Program-made: the position numbers and the translations under genes | Shown: one piece after another, positions 49,059 through 57,984 of the stretch | Numbering within the stretch: position 1 is the first letter of the stretch | Layout of the letters: each line of letters begins with the position of its first letter | The notes under the pieces: model-generated | What the model saw: the letters and a program-made list of their open reading frames with translations, nothing else | Database searches by the model: none | What the model was told of the DNA's origin: nothing | From: Nocardia xishanensis NBRC 101358 | GTDB lineage: Bacteria > Actinomycetota > Actinomycetes > Mycobacteriales > Mycobacteriaceae | DNA length: 64,000 bases | Assembly: GCF_001613365.1 (NCBI RefSeq) | Contig: NZ_BDCF01000002.1 | Location: 434,001 to 498,000, forward strand | Direction: 5' to 3'

Positions 49059-50542
49059 CCGACTACGACGCGATTGTCATCGGCGCGGGCAACGCCGGGC
49101 TGACCGCGGCCGCCACCTTGCAGCGCGCGGGCGCCCGCACCCTGTTGCTTGAGCGGCACAACGTGCCCGGCGGGTGCGGAACCTCGTTCCGCCGTGGCCG
49201 TTTCGAGTTCGAGGTGGCACTGCACCAGCTCTCCGGCGTCGGCGTCGAGGGCCAAGCGCTCTCATTGCGCGAGGGGCTGTTTCAGCAACTCGGTATCGCC
49301 GACAAGCTGGAGTTCGTGCAGGAGCACGACCTGTACCGGGCCGTGATCCCCGGCCAGTTGGATCTCACCCTGCCCGCGGACTGGGACGGCGCGATCGAGG
49401 CCATCGAGGCGGAGTTCCCCGGTAATCGCGATCGGGCCGCGCGATTCTTCGAGCTGCTCCAGCAGGTGACGTTCTGGCAGATCGCCGCTATGCGCGGCAT
49501 GCCGGTCGAGCAGATCGACCCGGTGCTGTTCACCTACGGGCTGCGTCCGCTGAAGGATGTGCTCGACGAGTACTTCGACGACGAGCGGCTCAAGACCGCG
49601 CTCGGCATCTACTGGACCTACCTCGGCCAGCCGCCGTCGAAGCTGGCGTTCCAGGACCTGGCGCTGACGCTGTTCGCCTACTTCGAGTTCAAGCCCTGGC
49701 ACGTGCGCGGCGGTTCACAGGCCATGTCCACCGCCATCCTGGACGCCTTCCTCGCCGCAGGCGGCGAGGTGCGATTCAACACCGGCGTCGAAGCCATCCT
49801 CACCACGGCCGGGCGCGCGTTCGGAGTCCGACTAGAGGACGGCACCGAAATCACCGCCTCCGATGTGATCTCCAACGCCTCGCTTCCCACCACCTACGGC
49901 ATGCTCGACGGCATCGACCTGCCCGCCGCTGTCCGAGACGACCTTTCCACCCGCCGGATCGGTGTGTCCGGCTTCGTGCTGCACATGGGCTTGGACGCCA
50001 CCCCCGCCGAGCTCGGCTTCACCACCAGCACCACCTTCGTCAACCGCGACAGCGACGACGACCGCACCTACGACTCGTGGCGTTCGTTCGAGCCCGCGCG
50101 CGGAATCTGCGTCAGCTCTTACGATGTCGCACCGATCGGTTTCGCGCCCTCCGGCGCGACCCACGTCAGCCTGATGACACTGCAATACGCCGACATCTGG
50201 AAGAACGTCGCCCCCTCGGAGTACGCGCGCACCAAGTTCGCCTACGCCGAGACCCTGCTCGACCTGTGCGAGACCATCACCCCGGGCATCCGCGACGCCA
50301 TCGAGGAGGTCGACGTCGCGACGCCGTTGACGATGATGCGCTACCTCGGACACCCCGGCGGCGCGATCTACGGCTACGACCAGGACGCCACCGAAGGCTG
50401 GCTGTTCCGCAACAGCGAACGCCGCCCCCACGTTCCCGGACTGCACCTGGCCGGCTCCTGGTCCGGAATCGGCGGCTTCCAACCCACTCTCGAAGCGGGC
50501 GCGCGCGTCGCCCGCCGCCTCCTGCGCACCAAAGCCGCCTGA
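49055..50542 (+). CDS. phytoene-desaturase/retinol-saturase-like FAD oxidoreductase
   Basis: A 495-aa flavoprotein. The N-terminal FAD motif YDAIVIGAGNAGLTAAATLQ is followed by GGCGTSFRRGRFEFEVALHQ, characteristic of CrtI/CrtISO/retinol saturase-like enzymes. The C-terminal FAD motif is PGLHLAGSWSGIGGFQPTLE. Start overlaps the preceding stop (GTGA). CrtI-type enzymes desaturate, saturate or isomerise polyenes and related lipids. No carotenoid genes are adjacent; instead a ferredoxin-type reductase follows. Substrate unknown. Confidence 0.85.
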   Translation: MTDYDAIVIGAGNAGLTAAATLQRAGARTLLLERHNVPGGCGTSFRRGRFEFEVALHQLSGVGVEGQALSLREGLFQQLGIADKLEFVQEHDLYRAVIPGQLDLTLPADWDGAIEAIEAEFPGNRDRAARFFELLQQVTFWQIAAMRGMPVEQIDPVLFTYGLRPLKDVLDEYFDDERLKTALGIYWTYLGQPPSKLAFQDLALTLFAYFEFKPWHVRGGSQAMSTAILDAFLAAGGEVRFNTGVEAILTTAGRAFGVRLEDGTEITASDVISNASLPTTYGMLDGIDLPAAVRDDLSTRRIGVSGFVLHMGLDATPAELGFTTSTTFVNRDSDDDRTYDSWRSFEPARGICVSSYDVAPIGFAPSGATHVSLMTLQYADIWKNVAPSEYARTKFAYAETLLDLCETITPGIRDAIEEVDVATPLTMMRYLGHPGGAIYGYDQDATEGWLFRNSERRPHVPGLHLAGSWSGIGGFQPTLEAGARVARRLLRTKAA

Positions 50543-50557
50543 ACCCCGAGGATTCCG

Positions 50558-51694
50558 ATGACACACCCTCTCGCACAACGATTCGACGGCGCGACCGAAA
50601 TCCTCGCCGAGATCGACGCCCGCATCCCCGACACTCGCGACCACCTGGCCGAGACTCGGGCCACCGTCGACGCCTATCATCCCAAGCGGCTGCAACTGGT
50701 CGTCACCGAGATCATCGATGAGACCCCCACCACCAAGACCTTGCGGATGCAGGGCCTCGACCAGGCCGCTCTGCCGCCGTTCTCGGCCGGGCAGTACGTC
50801 AACGTATTCGTCGACGGCACCAGCCGCCCGTACGCGATCTCCTCGTCCCCGACCCAGCGCGGCCACTACGACCTGACCGTCCGCCGCGTTCCCGGCGGCC
50901 GCATCAGCAACCTGCTCATCGACACCGTCGTGATCGGGCAGATACTGACCACCTCCGGCCCGATGGGCACCTTCCACCACAACCCGCTCTTCCACGGCAA
51001 CGACGTCGTCTTCCTCGCCGGCGGCTCCGGTGTCGCCCCGGCGATGAGCATGCTGCGTGAGATCGCCGACCTCGGCCTGGACCGCTCCCTCCACCTGATC
51101 TACGGTTCCCGCCACGCCTCCGATGTGATCTTCCGCGCCGAGCTCGACGCCCTGGCGGCGGCGCATCCCGGGATCACGGTCGACCACGTGATCGCCGAAC
51201 CCGATGCCGACTGGACCGGTGCCACCGGTTATCTCACCGCCGACACCATCGCCGCACTGGCCGGCGAGCTGAACGAACGCATGGTCTACGTGTGCGGCCC
51301 ACAGGCGCTCTACCCCTACGCCCTCGACCAGCTCACCGCGCTGGGCCAGCCGCGCAAGCGAATTCGCTTCGAGGCCAACGGCGCACCCAGCGACCCGACG
51401 GCGCAGCCGCACTGGCCGATCGGCGTCGACCCCACGGAGGAGGTCACGGTCACCGTGAGCGGCGCCTCCTTCCGCACCCCGCGTAACCGCCCGCTCCTGG
51501 ACGCGATGGAAGACAACGGCATTCGCCCCGAGGCTGCCTGTCGCTCCGGCGAATGCAGCCTGTGCCGGGTGCGCGTCGTGAAAGGCGAGGTACACACCGC
51601 CGAGGAGGCCAAAATGCGGCTGTCGGACGCACGGTTCGGCTACACGCACTCCTGTGTGGCCTATCCGATCAGCGATGTGGAACTCGATCTGTGA
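50558..51694 (+). CDS. ferredoxin-reductase with C-terminal [2Fe-2S] domain
   Basis: A 378-aa three-domain electron transfer protein. The FAD-binding barrel contains RPYAISSSPTQRGHYDLTVR, and the NAD(P)-binding domain VVFLAGGSGVAPAMSMLREI and MVYVCGPQALYPYAL. The C-terminal plant-type ferredoxin domain has the cluster ligands CRSGECSLCR plus a late Cys (GYTHSCVAYP). An N-terminal extension of about 45 aa is unassigned. It would pass electrons from NAD(P)H to an oxygenase or to the flavoprotein next to it. 15 bases separate it from the upstream gene. Confidence 0.92.
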   Translation: MTHPLAQRFDGATEILAEIDARIPDTRDHLAETRATVDAYHPKRLQLVVTEIIDETPTTKTLRMQGLDQAALPPFSAGQYVNVFVDGTSRPYAISSSPTQRGHYDLTVRRVPGGRISNLLIDTVVIGQILTTSGPMGTFHHNPLFHGNDVVFLAGGSGVAPAMSMLREIADLGLDRSLHLIYGSRHASDVIFRAELDALAAAHPGITVDHVIAEPDADWTGATGYLTADTIAALAGELNERMVYVCGPQALYPYALDQLTALGQPRKRIRFEANGAPSDPTAQPHWPIGVDPTEEVTVTVSGASFRTPRNRPLLDAMEDNGIRPEAACRSGECSLCRVRVVKGEVHTAEEAKMRLSDARFGYTHSCVAYPISDVELDL

Positions 51695-51852
51695 TTTCGG
51701 GCCACTATCGGGCCGCGCGGGTGAGCGATCTGCTGTTCCCGATCGTCCAGGGTGTCGGCCCGGAAGCACTTTTCGAGACCGAGATCGACTTCGGAGGCGA
51801 TACTCAGCTGTGTCCCGGGTGTCCGACGGACAATATCGTCGACATCCACTGA
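51691..51852 (+). CDS. possible 53-aa coupled small protein
   Basis: GTG 51691 overlaps the reductase stop (GTGA), the same junction style used within this operon. It opens SGHYRAARVSDLLFPIVQGV, then GPEALFETEIDFGGDTQLCP and GCPTDNIVDIH. The CPGC motif could bind a metal or be redox-active. Too short for recognition. It may instead be a 3' remnant of another gene. Confidence 0.4.
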   Translation: MISGHYRAARVSDLLFPIVQGVGPEALFETEIDFGGDTQLCPGCPTDNIVDIH

Positions 51853-51897
51853 TCCAGGCCCGTTCGCGCGGCGCCTGCTGCCGGGAGGGCAGTCGGA

Positions 51898-52866
51898 ATG
51901 TTCGTCGAACCGCTGTCGGGGCATCGCTATTTTCGGACCGACGACCCCGAGGTGGCCCGAGCGGGGATGGCCGGCATCCTGCGCGAGCACCGGCTCGACC
52001 CTGGCGCCTCCACCATGGAGGCCAGCTGCAATATCGTCCGGTACGGCGATATCGGCCTGGTCTACAAGCATTACGGGGTTCAGGTTCGGATCCGGACCGA
52101 CCCCATCGAAACCTTCCGCCTGATTCAAATACCGCTGGCCGGGTGGGTCCGGGTGCTCGACGGGACCGCCGATATTGCCTGCGACCCGGCGGTGGCCTCG
52201 GTTCCGGACCCGGACGCGCCCCTGGACATGAACTGGCACGAGAGCAGCAGGCAACTCCTGGTCCGATTCGACCGTGCCGCGTTGGACGACCATTTGCGGC
52301 GGATGCTGGGCCGGCCGCCGGATCGTCCGTTGCGGATGGCCATCGCCATGCAGTTGCGATCACCGGCCGCTCGGACCTGGTTCGAATCGCTGCGCATGCT
52401 GCGGACCGACGCCGAAGGTCCGGGCCTGTTTCTGGATCCGCGGCTGCGGCCGCAGGTCGAGCAGCTGATGATGTCCCAATTCCTGCTGGCCCAGCCGAAC
52501 AGCTGTTCGGAACTCCTGCTCGACGACGCCCCCGGAAAGTCGACGCCACGACCCATCCGCCTGGCCGAGCAACTCATCGCCGACCATGCGCACGAAATGC
52601 TCACCGTCACCGATATCGCAGAGGCGGTGGGACTCTCGGTGCGGAGTCTCCAGGAGGGCTTCCGGCGATACCTCGACACCACACCGACGGCGCGATTGCG
52701 TGAAGCCCGGCTGGTGGGCGTGCACTCCGCGCTGGTCGCCGCGGACCCCACGACGACCACGGTCGCCGCGGTGGCCGCGGACTGGGGATTCTGGCATCTG
52801 GGCCGTTTCTCGGCCCTGTACCGGCGGCGATGGGGTGTGCCGCCGTCGGTGACGCTGCGCGCCTGA
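51898..52866 (+). CDS. AraC-family regulator
   Basis: A 322-aa protein. The N-terminal AraC_binding_2-like domain (GHRYFRTDDPEVARAGMAGI; VYKHYGVQVRIRTDPIETFR; IQIPLAGWVRV) is followed by two helix-turn-helix motifs at the C-terminus (DIAEAVGLSVRSLQEGFRRY; AAVAADWGFWHLGRFSALYR). Such regulators commonly control adjacent oxygenase or catabolic operons, here possibly the flavoprotein/reductase genes. Target and ligand unknown. Confidence 0.9.
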   Translation: MFVEPLSGHRYFRTDDPEVARAGMAGILREHRLDPGASTMEASCNIVRYGDIGLVYKHYGVQVRIRTDPIETFRLIQIPLAGWVRVLDGTADIACDPAVASVPDPDAPLDMNWHESSRQLLVRFDRAALDDHLRRMLGRPPDRPLRMAIAMQLRSPAARTWFESLRMLRTDAEGPGLFLDPRLRPQVEQLMMSQFLLAQPNSCSELLLDDAPGKSTPRPIRLAEQLIADHAHEMLTVTDIAEAVGLSVRSLQEGFRRYLDTTPTARLREARLVGVHSALVAADPTTTTVAAVAADWGFWHLGRFSALYRRRWGVPPSVTLRA

Positions 52867-52992
52867 CGAACCGCGCAGCCCGGACAGAACTCGCGCGAGG
52901 TGGATAGTCGCGGACGGTCCGGTCCACCCATCATGAGTGCGGCGGATTTCCGCCCACCGATACTCGATCCCACCGGCTTCGAAGGGTCAATC

Positions 52993-53373
52993 ATGTTGCC
53001 ACTCAGATTGTTCAGCCGTCTCAGCGTCGCGGCGGCGGCCACCATCGCGGTCGCCGGGTACGGCGCAGCCCTCGCGCCGACGCCGGCGTCGGCGGCCTAC
53101 GACTGCCCGGGCGGACTGTTCTGCGGCTACGACCACCGCGACGGCACCGGCATGTTCGTGCAGGTCGACAACAACTGCCTGCTGCACGACATCGGCAACG
53201 GAGGAATGGGAGATCGTCTGAGCTCGTACTGGAACCGCACCGGAAAGACGGTCGGCGTCTACAACTGGACCGGTCAGAAGTGGCAACTCCTCGTCTCGGT
53301 CCCCGACAACAGCAAGGGCAATGTGCCCGCCGACGGTGACAACAAGGCCGATGCCCTGTGGGTCTGCGGCTGA
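52993..53373 (+). CDS. secreted I36-like (beta-gamma-crystallin-type) peptidase inhibitor
   Basis: A 126-aa protein from ATG 52993 with GAAGGGTC upstream. Residues 1-36 are a Sec signal peptide (cut after ASAA). The mature part has CPGGLFCGYDHRDGTGMFVQ, MGDRLSSYWNRTGKTVGVYN and a terminal Cys. This matches the peptidase inhibitor family I36 pattern (CPxGxxCxYxxxxYxG). Four Cys can form two disulfides. Exported; the target protease is unknown. Its end overlaps the methyltransferase gene by 23 bases. Confidence 0.85.
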   Translation: MLPLRLFSRLSVAAAATIAVAGYGAALAPTPASAAYDCPGGLFCGYDHRDGTGMFVQVDNNCLLHDIGNGGMGDRLSSYWNRTGKTVGVYNWTGQKWQLLVSVPDNSKGNVPADGDNKADALWVCG

Positions 53374-54220
53374 GGCTCGCAGTACGCTCATCACCGCGTA
53401 CGCCCGCGCCTATCACCAGATCGTTGACCGACCACAGATCTTCACCGACCCCCTGGCGGCACGTCTGCTCGGCCTCACCGCAGAGGAACTGGCCGAATCG
53501 GGCACGCCCACAACCAATCACCCCGGCGACGGGGCCAGCGATCGACCCCGCCGACTGTTCTTCGCCGCACGCGCGCGCTTCGCCGAAGACGCCGTGGCCG
53601 CGGCCATCGCCGCTGGTGTGCGGCAGGTCGTGATCCTCGGCGCAGGCCTGGACACCTTCGCCTATCGCAATCCTCTCCCGGACTTGCGTGTCTTCGAGGT
53701 CGACCACCCCGCCACCCAAGCGTGGAAACGCGAACGCCTCACTACCGCCGGAATCGACCGCCCTCAGACGTTGACCTTCGTGCCGGTCGATTTCGAAACC
53801 CAGACGCTGAAAGCAGGATTGGAATCCACCGGATTCAAACCGACGGACCCCACCGTATTCCTGTGGCTCGGCGTCGTCTTCTATCTGACTCCGAACGCCG
53901 CCCACACCACTCTCGAATACATCGCTGGTCAAGCCCAGCCGGTCGAGGTGGTCTTCGACTACCTGCAGCCCGCCAACAGCGACGAAGAACGTGCGCACCA
54001 ACAGGCACGCGCCGATCGGCTCGCCGACCTCGGCGAACCCGTGCTCAGCTACCTCACGCCCGACGACATCGCCGCACAGCTGCGCGCCCTCGGCTTCACC
54101 GACCTCGAAGACCACTCCGCGCCCGACCTCATCACCCGCTACCTCGACGGATCCACAAAATTCGGAGACGAACCGCCCCGCGCACTGCGCGCGATCCGCA
54201 TACTGCGCGCGCGCCGCTGA
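53351..54220 (+). CDS. LCM-family SAM-dependent methyltransferase
   Basis: A 289-aa protein with ITAYARAYHQIVDRPQIFTDPLAA at the start, RQVVILGAGLDTFAYR as the SAM-binding loop, VFEVDHPATQAWKRERL and FLWLGVVFYLTPNAAHTTLE. This is the actinobacterial leucine-carboxyl-methyltransferase-like (PPM1) family, abundant in Nocardia and mycobacteria and mostly of unknown substrate. The first residues (MPCGSAAEARST) lie inside the preceding gene, and the usual SxTA start is shortened, so the 5' end may have been joined to the inhibitor gene by rearrangement. Confidence 0.85.
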   Translation: MPCGSAAEARSTLITAYARAYHQIVDRPQIFTDPLAARLLGLTAEELAESGTPTTNHPGDGASDRPRRLFFAARARFAEDAVAAAIAAGVRQVVILGAGLDTFAYRNPLPDLRVFEVDHPATQAWKRERLTTAGIDRPQTLTFVPVDFETQTLKAGLESTGFKPTDPTVFLWLGVVFYLTPNAAHTTLEYIAGQAQPVEVVFDYLQPANSDEERAHQQARADRLADLGEPVLSYLTPDDIAAQLRALGFTDLEDHSAPDLITRYLDGSTKFGDEPPRALRAIRILRARR

Positions 54221-54302
54221 GGACTGCCCGCCACGTCGACTCACACCACAACCTGCCGCGACGGCCAGCACCTCCGGCATCAGCCTCTGAACTGCACAAA
54301 CT

Positions 54303-54464
54303 ATCAACGCCGTTCGCACCGTACTGGATGCCGGGGCCGTCGACGCGCTCGCCACCCGGGGCAGAGAGGTGCCGGACATGGAGCTGACCAAGCGGCGCCG
54401 CCAGATCGGCACCCACACCGTCGCGGTCCTGATCTACAACCGGCGACCGGAGACTGAACCGTGA
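54303..54464 (+). pseudogene. 3' remnant of an unidentified gene
   Basis: The frame reads NAVRTVLDAGAVDALATRGR, EVPDMELTKRRRQIGTHTVA then VLIYNRRPETEP before a stop. The composition is protein-like but no start codon precedes it and no family was recognised. Probably a 5'-truncated gene. Confidence 0.4.
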
Positions 54465-54576
54465 CGGGTCCGGCATTGTTCCTTGGTGATCGGTGCGATC
54501 TCGCGTGCAGACCGCATTCTCGCCGCCGGACAAGCGGGGGTTTCGGTTACGGACCACAAGATGGTGGACTATCGCT

Positions 54577-54993
54577 GTGACCGGTTCGTTCTGGTTGGAT
54601 CTGCTGATCGGCGTCGTGGCCGCGCTCTTGCTGACCTGGCTCGCGCTGGTAGTCGCGCTGGTGATTGTGCGTCCTCGCGGCGGGCTGCTCCGGGAAGCGC
54701 TGCGAATTCTGCCCGACACCCTGCGCCTGATCCGCCGCCTGGCCGCCGACCGGTCTCTGCCCCGCGGCGTTCGGATCCGGCTGTGGCTGGTCCTGGCCTA
54801 CCTCGCCTCACCGCTGGACCTGATACCAGACTTCATCCCTCTCATCGGCTACGCCGACGACGCCATCATCATCACCGCGGTCCTGCGCAGCGTCGTCCGC
54901 ACCGCCAGCGGCGCCGCGGTCCGCGAACATTGGCAGGGCACCGACGACGGATTCGCCGCGCTCGCCCGGCTCACCGGGCTGCCGACGTCGTAA
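54577..54993 (+). CDS. YkvA/DUF1232 membrane protein
   Basis: A 138-aa protein. GTG 54577 is preferred as it directly precedes the first membrane helix (LDLLIGVVAALLLTWLALVV) and has GGTGG upstream. The DUF1232 signature is complete: RIRLWLVLAYLASPLDLIPD followed by FIPLIGYADDAIIITAVLR. Short C-terminal tail ends GLPTS. YkvA proteins are small membrane proteins of unknown function. Confidence 0.88.
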   Translation: MTGSFWLDLLIGVVAALLLTWLALVVALVIVRPRGGLLREALRILPDTLRLIRRLAADRSLPRGVRIRLWLVLAYLASPLDLIPDFIPLIGYADDAIIITAVLRSVVRTASGAAVREHWQGTDDGFAALARLTGLPTS

Positions 54994-55066
54994 ATCGTTC
55001 GGTTCTCCGACACACCCGGCGGCGGTGCGGTCCGGAGTTTCAGTCTTCTCACACCTCACAGAAGAT

Positions 55067-55885
55067 TCAGCGGAAGTCGTTTGCGTGAGCCACTGCCCAT
55101 TGATGAAAAGTACGAGGTGGATGGCCTGTCACCTCCCCCACCGTGGGGTAGATCAGGGACTCGTCGAGTGTCCGGTCGCTGTAGAAGCTGAGGAAGGCGT
55201 GGACATATTCCTCCGGCATCCGTTCGCTCATGTCGGCACGGGCCTGCTCATCGGTGAGCGGATGGAAGCGCAGATCGCGACCGAGCACCTGTGCGAGAAT
55301 GGCCAGCCGCTCGGCCGGCAACAGCCGTTGCGGGCCGCTCAGCATGTGGATGCGTTCCTCGTGTCCGGAGTCGAGCAGTGCCCGCACGGCGACGGCCGCG
55401 ATGTCATAGGGGTCGACGGATGCGATGGGCACATCACCGAAACCATCTTCGACGACGTCACTGGACCGTAGCTGGGGCAGCCAGCGCAGTGCGTTGGACA
55501 TGAACGCGTTGGGACGCAGAAAAGTCCAGGCCAGACCGGACTCACGGACTGCGCCTTCGGACCGGATCATGAACTCCGAGACAGCATTTCGGGTGTCGGT
55601 GGCGACTGTGGCCAGACTGGACAGCAACACAACTCGTTTCACTCCTGCCTGCCGCATCGCGGTGAGCAGGCCCGGCATGTCGCGGTAGCCGGGCAGCAGG
55701 AACACCGCACCGACACCGTCGAGGGCGGTGGCGAGCGAGGCCGGCTCGTTCAGATCGCCGACGGCCTGCTCGACCGGCAGGTCGGTCTGCTCGCGTACCA
55801 ACGCGCGGACCGGCTGCTGCTCCCGGACGAGCGCCTGGACCACTTCGCCACCGACGTTGCCGGTGGCGCCTGTCACGAGGATCAT
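55067..55885 (-). CDS. NmrA/NAD(P)H-binding atypical SDR
   Basis: A 272-aa protein from ATG 55885, overlapping the hydrolase stop (ATGA). The nucleotide motif is ILVTGATGNVGGEVVQALV. Then follow VGAVFLLPGYRDMPGLLTAM, RVVLLSSLATVATDTRNAVS and WTFLRPNAFMSNALRWLP. This is the NmrA-like/NAD(P)H-azoreductase-like branch of atypical SDRs, without YxxxK. Cotranscribed with the alpha/beta hydrolase. It may act as an oxidoreductase or a redox-sensing protein. Confidence 0.88.
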   Translation of the reverse strand: MILVTGATGNVGGEVVQALVREQQPVRALVREQTDLPVEQAVGDLNEPASLATALDGVGAVFLLPGYRDMPGLLTAMRQAGVKRVVLLSSLATVATDTRNAVSEFMIRSEGAVRESGLAWTFLRPNAFMSNALRWLPQLRSSDVVEDGFGDVPIASVDPYDIAAVAVRALLDSGHEERIHMLSGPQRLLPAERLAILAQVLGRDLRFHPLTDEQARADMSERMPEEYVHAFLSFYSDRTLDESLIYPTVGEVTGHPPRTFHQWAVAHANDFR

Positions 55886-56769
55886 CGAAGGGTCCTTCCG
55901 AAGTGTGCGGCGGCGGTGTCTGCGGCCAGCGTGACCTGGGGCTCCTGGTCGTAGAAGTCGAACTGGCTGCCCTGGGTCCACAGGATGTCCTTACGGCTGG
56001 CGAGTCCGGCGTGGAAACGGCGGGCACCGTCGGGGATCGCGGCGTCCTCGCTGTGCACGAGCAGGGTGGGCTGGGTGATCTGTGGCGCCAAAGCGATGGA
56101 GTCGTAGCTGAGCCAGCCCTCCCAGGCCATGAGAGCGAAACGGTTGGGCCAGGCGGGAATCCCGCCGCGGGCCGGGTTGAGGTAGAAGTCGATGTCGTAG
56201 GGCATGGCCGCGTGTGCGTCGGTCGCGCTGACCACCGGGACGTAGTCGATCTCGCCGGTCTCATCGAAGTGCGCCCGAGCCTGCTTGGCGATCTGAATCT
56301 TCTCGGCGACCGCGTCCGCCCCACCGTAGGCGAGCTCGCAGATGGCCGCGTCGTGCAGCCATGGCGCGATCAGGGCGAGGGAGCCGATGCGCGGGTCACG
56401 GGCGGCGTTACCTGCCATGTACATCGCGGCCGCGCAGATTCCCAGCGCGCCCAGCCGGTTGGCGTCGATCGACGCCTGCGCAGCCAGGAACGTCACGGCG
56501 TGGTGGATGTCGTCGACCTTGCGTGCCGGATTCTCCACCTCGCGCGGCTTGCCACTGGATTCGCCGAAGCCGGCGAAGTCGAACGACAGCGCGGCATACC
56601 CGCGGTCGGCGAGTTGTTCGGCGTAGCGGTCGGCCATGAGCTCCTTGACACTGGTCCAAGTCCCAGCCACCACAATTCCAGGAACTGGGTCATTGCTCTC
56701 AGGGAGAAACAGCGTGCCGGTGAGGGTGGCGTCCCCGCTGGGGAAGCTGACCTTGTGTTGAGTCGTCAC
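55882..56769 (-). CDS. alpha/beta hydrolase with Cys at the nucleophile elbow
   Basis: A 295-aa protein from GTG 56769 with AAAGGC upstream. It has the hydrolase layout: GIVVAGTWTSVKELMADRYA, GYAALSFDFAGFGESSG, nucleophile elbow LGALGICAAAMYMAG with Cys in place of Ser, as in dienelactone hydrolases, acid HSEDAAIPDG, and near the end TQGSQFDFYD where many relatives have a catalytic His. Cytosolic; substrate unknown. Coupled to the NmrA-like gene and divergent from lysR, which probably controls both. Confidence 0.85.
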   Translation of the reverse strand: MTTQHKVSFPSGDATLTGTLFLPESNDPVPGIVVAGTWTSVKELMADRYAEQLADRGYAALSFDFAGFGESSGKPREVENPARKVDDIHHAVTFLAAQASIDANRLGALGICAAAMYMAGNAARDPRIGSLALIAPWLHDAAICELAYGGADAVAEKIQIAKQARAHFDETGEIDYVPVVSATDAHAAMPYDIDFYLNPARGGIPAWPNRFALMAWEGWLSYDSIALAPQITQPTLLVHSEDAAIPDGARRFHAGLASRKDILWTQGSQFDFYDQEPQVTLAADTAAAHFGRTLR

Positions 56770-57066
56770 GAAATGCCTTTCATGCGAACAATGGCGCAAT
56801 GCACGGTGGGCCCGCCATCGCCCGTTGATATCGAATTTGCATGCATTTGCCGGTCAGTTCGTGGCTTGGTCACTTCTCATCCTGTTCTTTCTGAGTCACA
56901 CCGGGCATGTCGGCGCGTCCGCGTGCGCTGGGCGGACGCTCACGCTGCCCCGGTTCGAATGTGTTGCACTGCCTGCGAATGATCTTGGCGACGCCAGCGG
57001 CGGGACGGAAACAGCGATCCTCTGTGGCAGGGCACCACGAATCGTTGTGACAGCTAGGGTGATGCC

Positions 57067-57984
57067 GTGAGCGAGCTCGATCTTCGGCATCTGCGTTCGT
57101 TTCTGGCCGTGGCGCAGCAGCGGTCCATCACCCGCGCCGGTGTAGCGCTGCACCTGACACAACAGGCGGTGTCAACGCACGTGCAACAGCTGGAACGTTC
57201 GTTGGGGGTGGCGCTGTTGGTGCGCACCTCGCGCGGTGTTCTCCTAACCTCTGCCGGTGAGGAACTCGCGCTCGGCGCGGCGACGGTCATCGACGACCTC
57301 ACCCGTCTGGTCGAACGAGTGCGCGCGGTCGCCGACGCCCAGACCGGCACTCTCCGATTGGCCTGCTGTCCAGCCGCTACCGCGCTGTTCGCCGTCGCCG
57401 TGGCCGATGCACTCGAGACGCAGGTCCCCGGGCTGCGAGTGATGTTGAGCAGTGCCCAACACCCCAAGCACGAACTCGAACTTCTTCACACCGGGCGCGC
57501 AGACGCGGCCTTCATGTGGTTGCCGATCGCTGACGCCGGTCTTCACCACGCGACGGTGCGTCGCGATCCCCGTGCCGTGGCGCTGTCGCCGCGCCACCCT
57601 CTGGCCCACCGCACGACTGTGACGCTCATTGACATCGCCGAGGATCCTGTCCTGCGTCCCGATGTCCTCACCTCTGAACAGGCACAACGGTTCTGGATCG
57701 CCGACCCGAGACCTGACGGCCGCTCAGCTCCGCTCGGTCCGGTAGTGCCCACCGTGGAGGACTGCCTGCTCGAGGTCGGCCGCAACCGCGGTATCTGGAT
57801 CGCGCCGCAGCCGCTCGGCGCCGCGATGCCCATCGGCGATCTGCGCTGGGTCCAGCTCACCGACGCCGAACCCTTCGACCTGGCTGTCGTATGGACCGAC
57901 CAGGCGCCCCAGCCCCTGATTACACGGTTGATAGCCGAGGTCCGTGCCGTTGTCGGTCACGATCGGCGACGGGATGCCGCATAA
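57067..57984 (+). CDS. LysR-family regulator
   Basis: A 305-aa LysR protein from GTG 57067. The N-terminal helix-turn-helix is LRHLRSFLAVAQQRSITRAG, LHLTQQAVSTHVQQLERSLG and LVRTSRGVLLTSAG. The rest is the two-lobed co-inducer domain (TLRLACCPAATALFAVAV start). Divergent from the hydrolase/NmrA operon across 297 bp, the usual arrangement for LysR control. The inducer is unknown. Confidence 0.92.
   Translation: MSELDLRHLRSFLAVAQQRSITRAGVALHLTQQAVSTHVQQLERSLGVALLVRTSRGVLLTSAGEELALGAATVIDDLTRLVERVRAVADAQTGTLRLACCPAATALFAVAVADALETQVPGLRVMLSSAQHPKHELELLHTGRADAAFMWLPIADAGLHHATVRRDPRAVALSPRHPLAHRTTVTLIDIAEDPVLRPDVLTSEQAQRFWIADPRPDGRSAPLGPVVPTVEDCLLEVGRNRGIWIAPQPLGAAMPIGDLRWVQLTDAEPFDLAVVWTDQAPQPLITRLIAEVRAVVGHDRRRDAA

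Noticed and set aside
49832..52549. A 905-codon minus-strand open frame opposite the flavoprotein/reductase/AraC genes
   Set aside because: It is antisense to three well-supported genes with clear family motifs. Its translation is Arg/Gly/Val-rich without domains, a known effect of high GC content at third positions.
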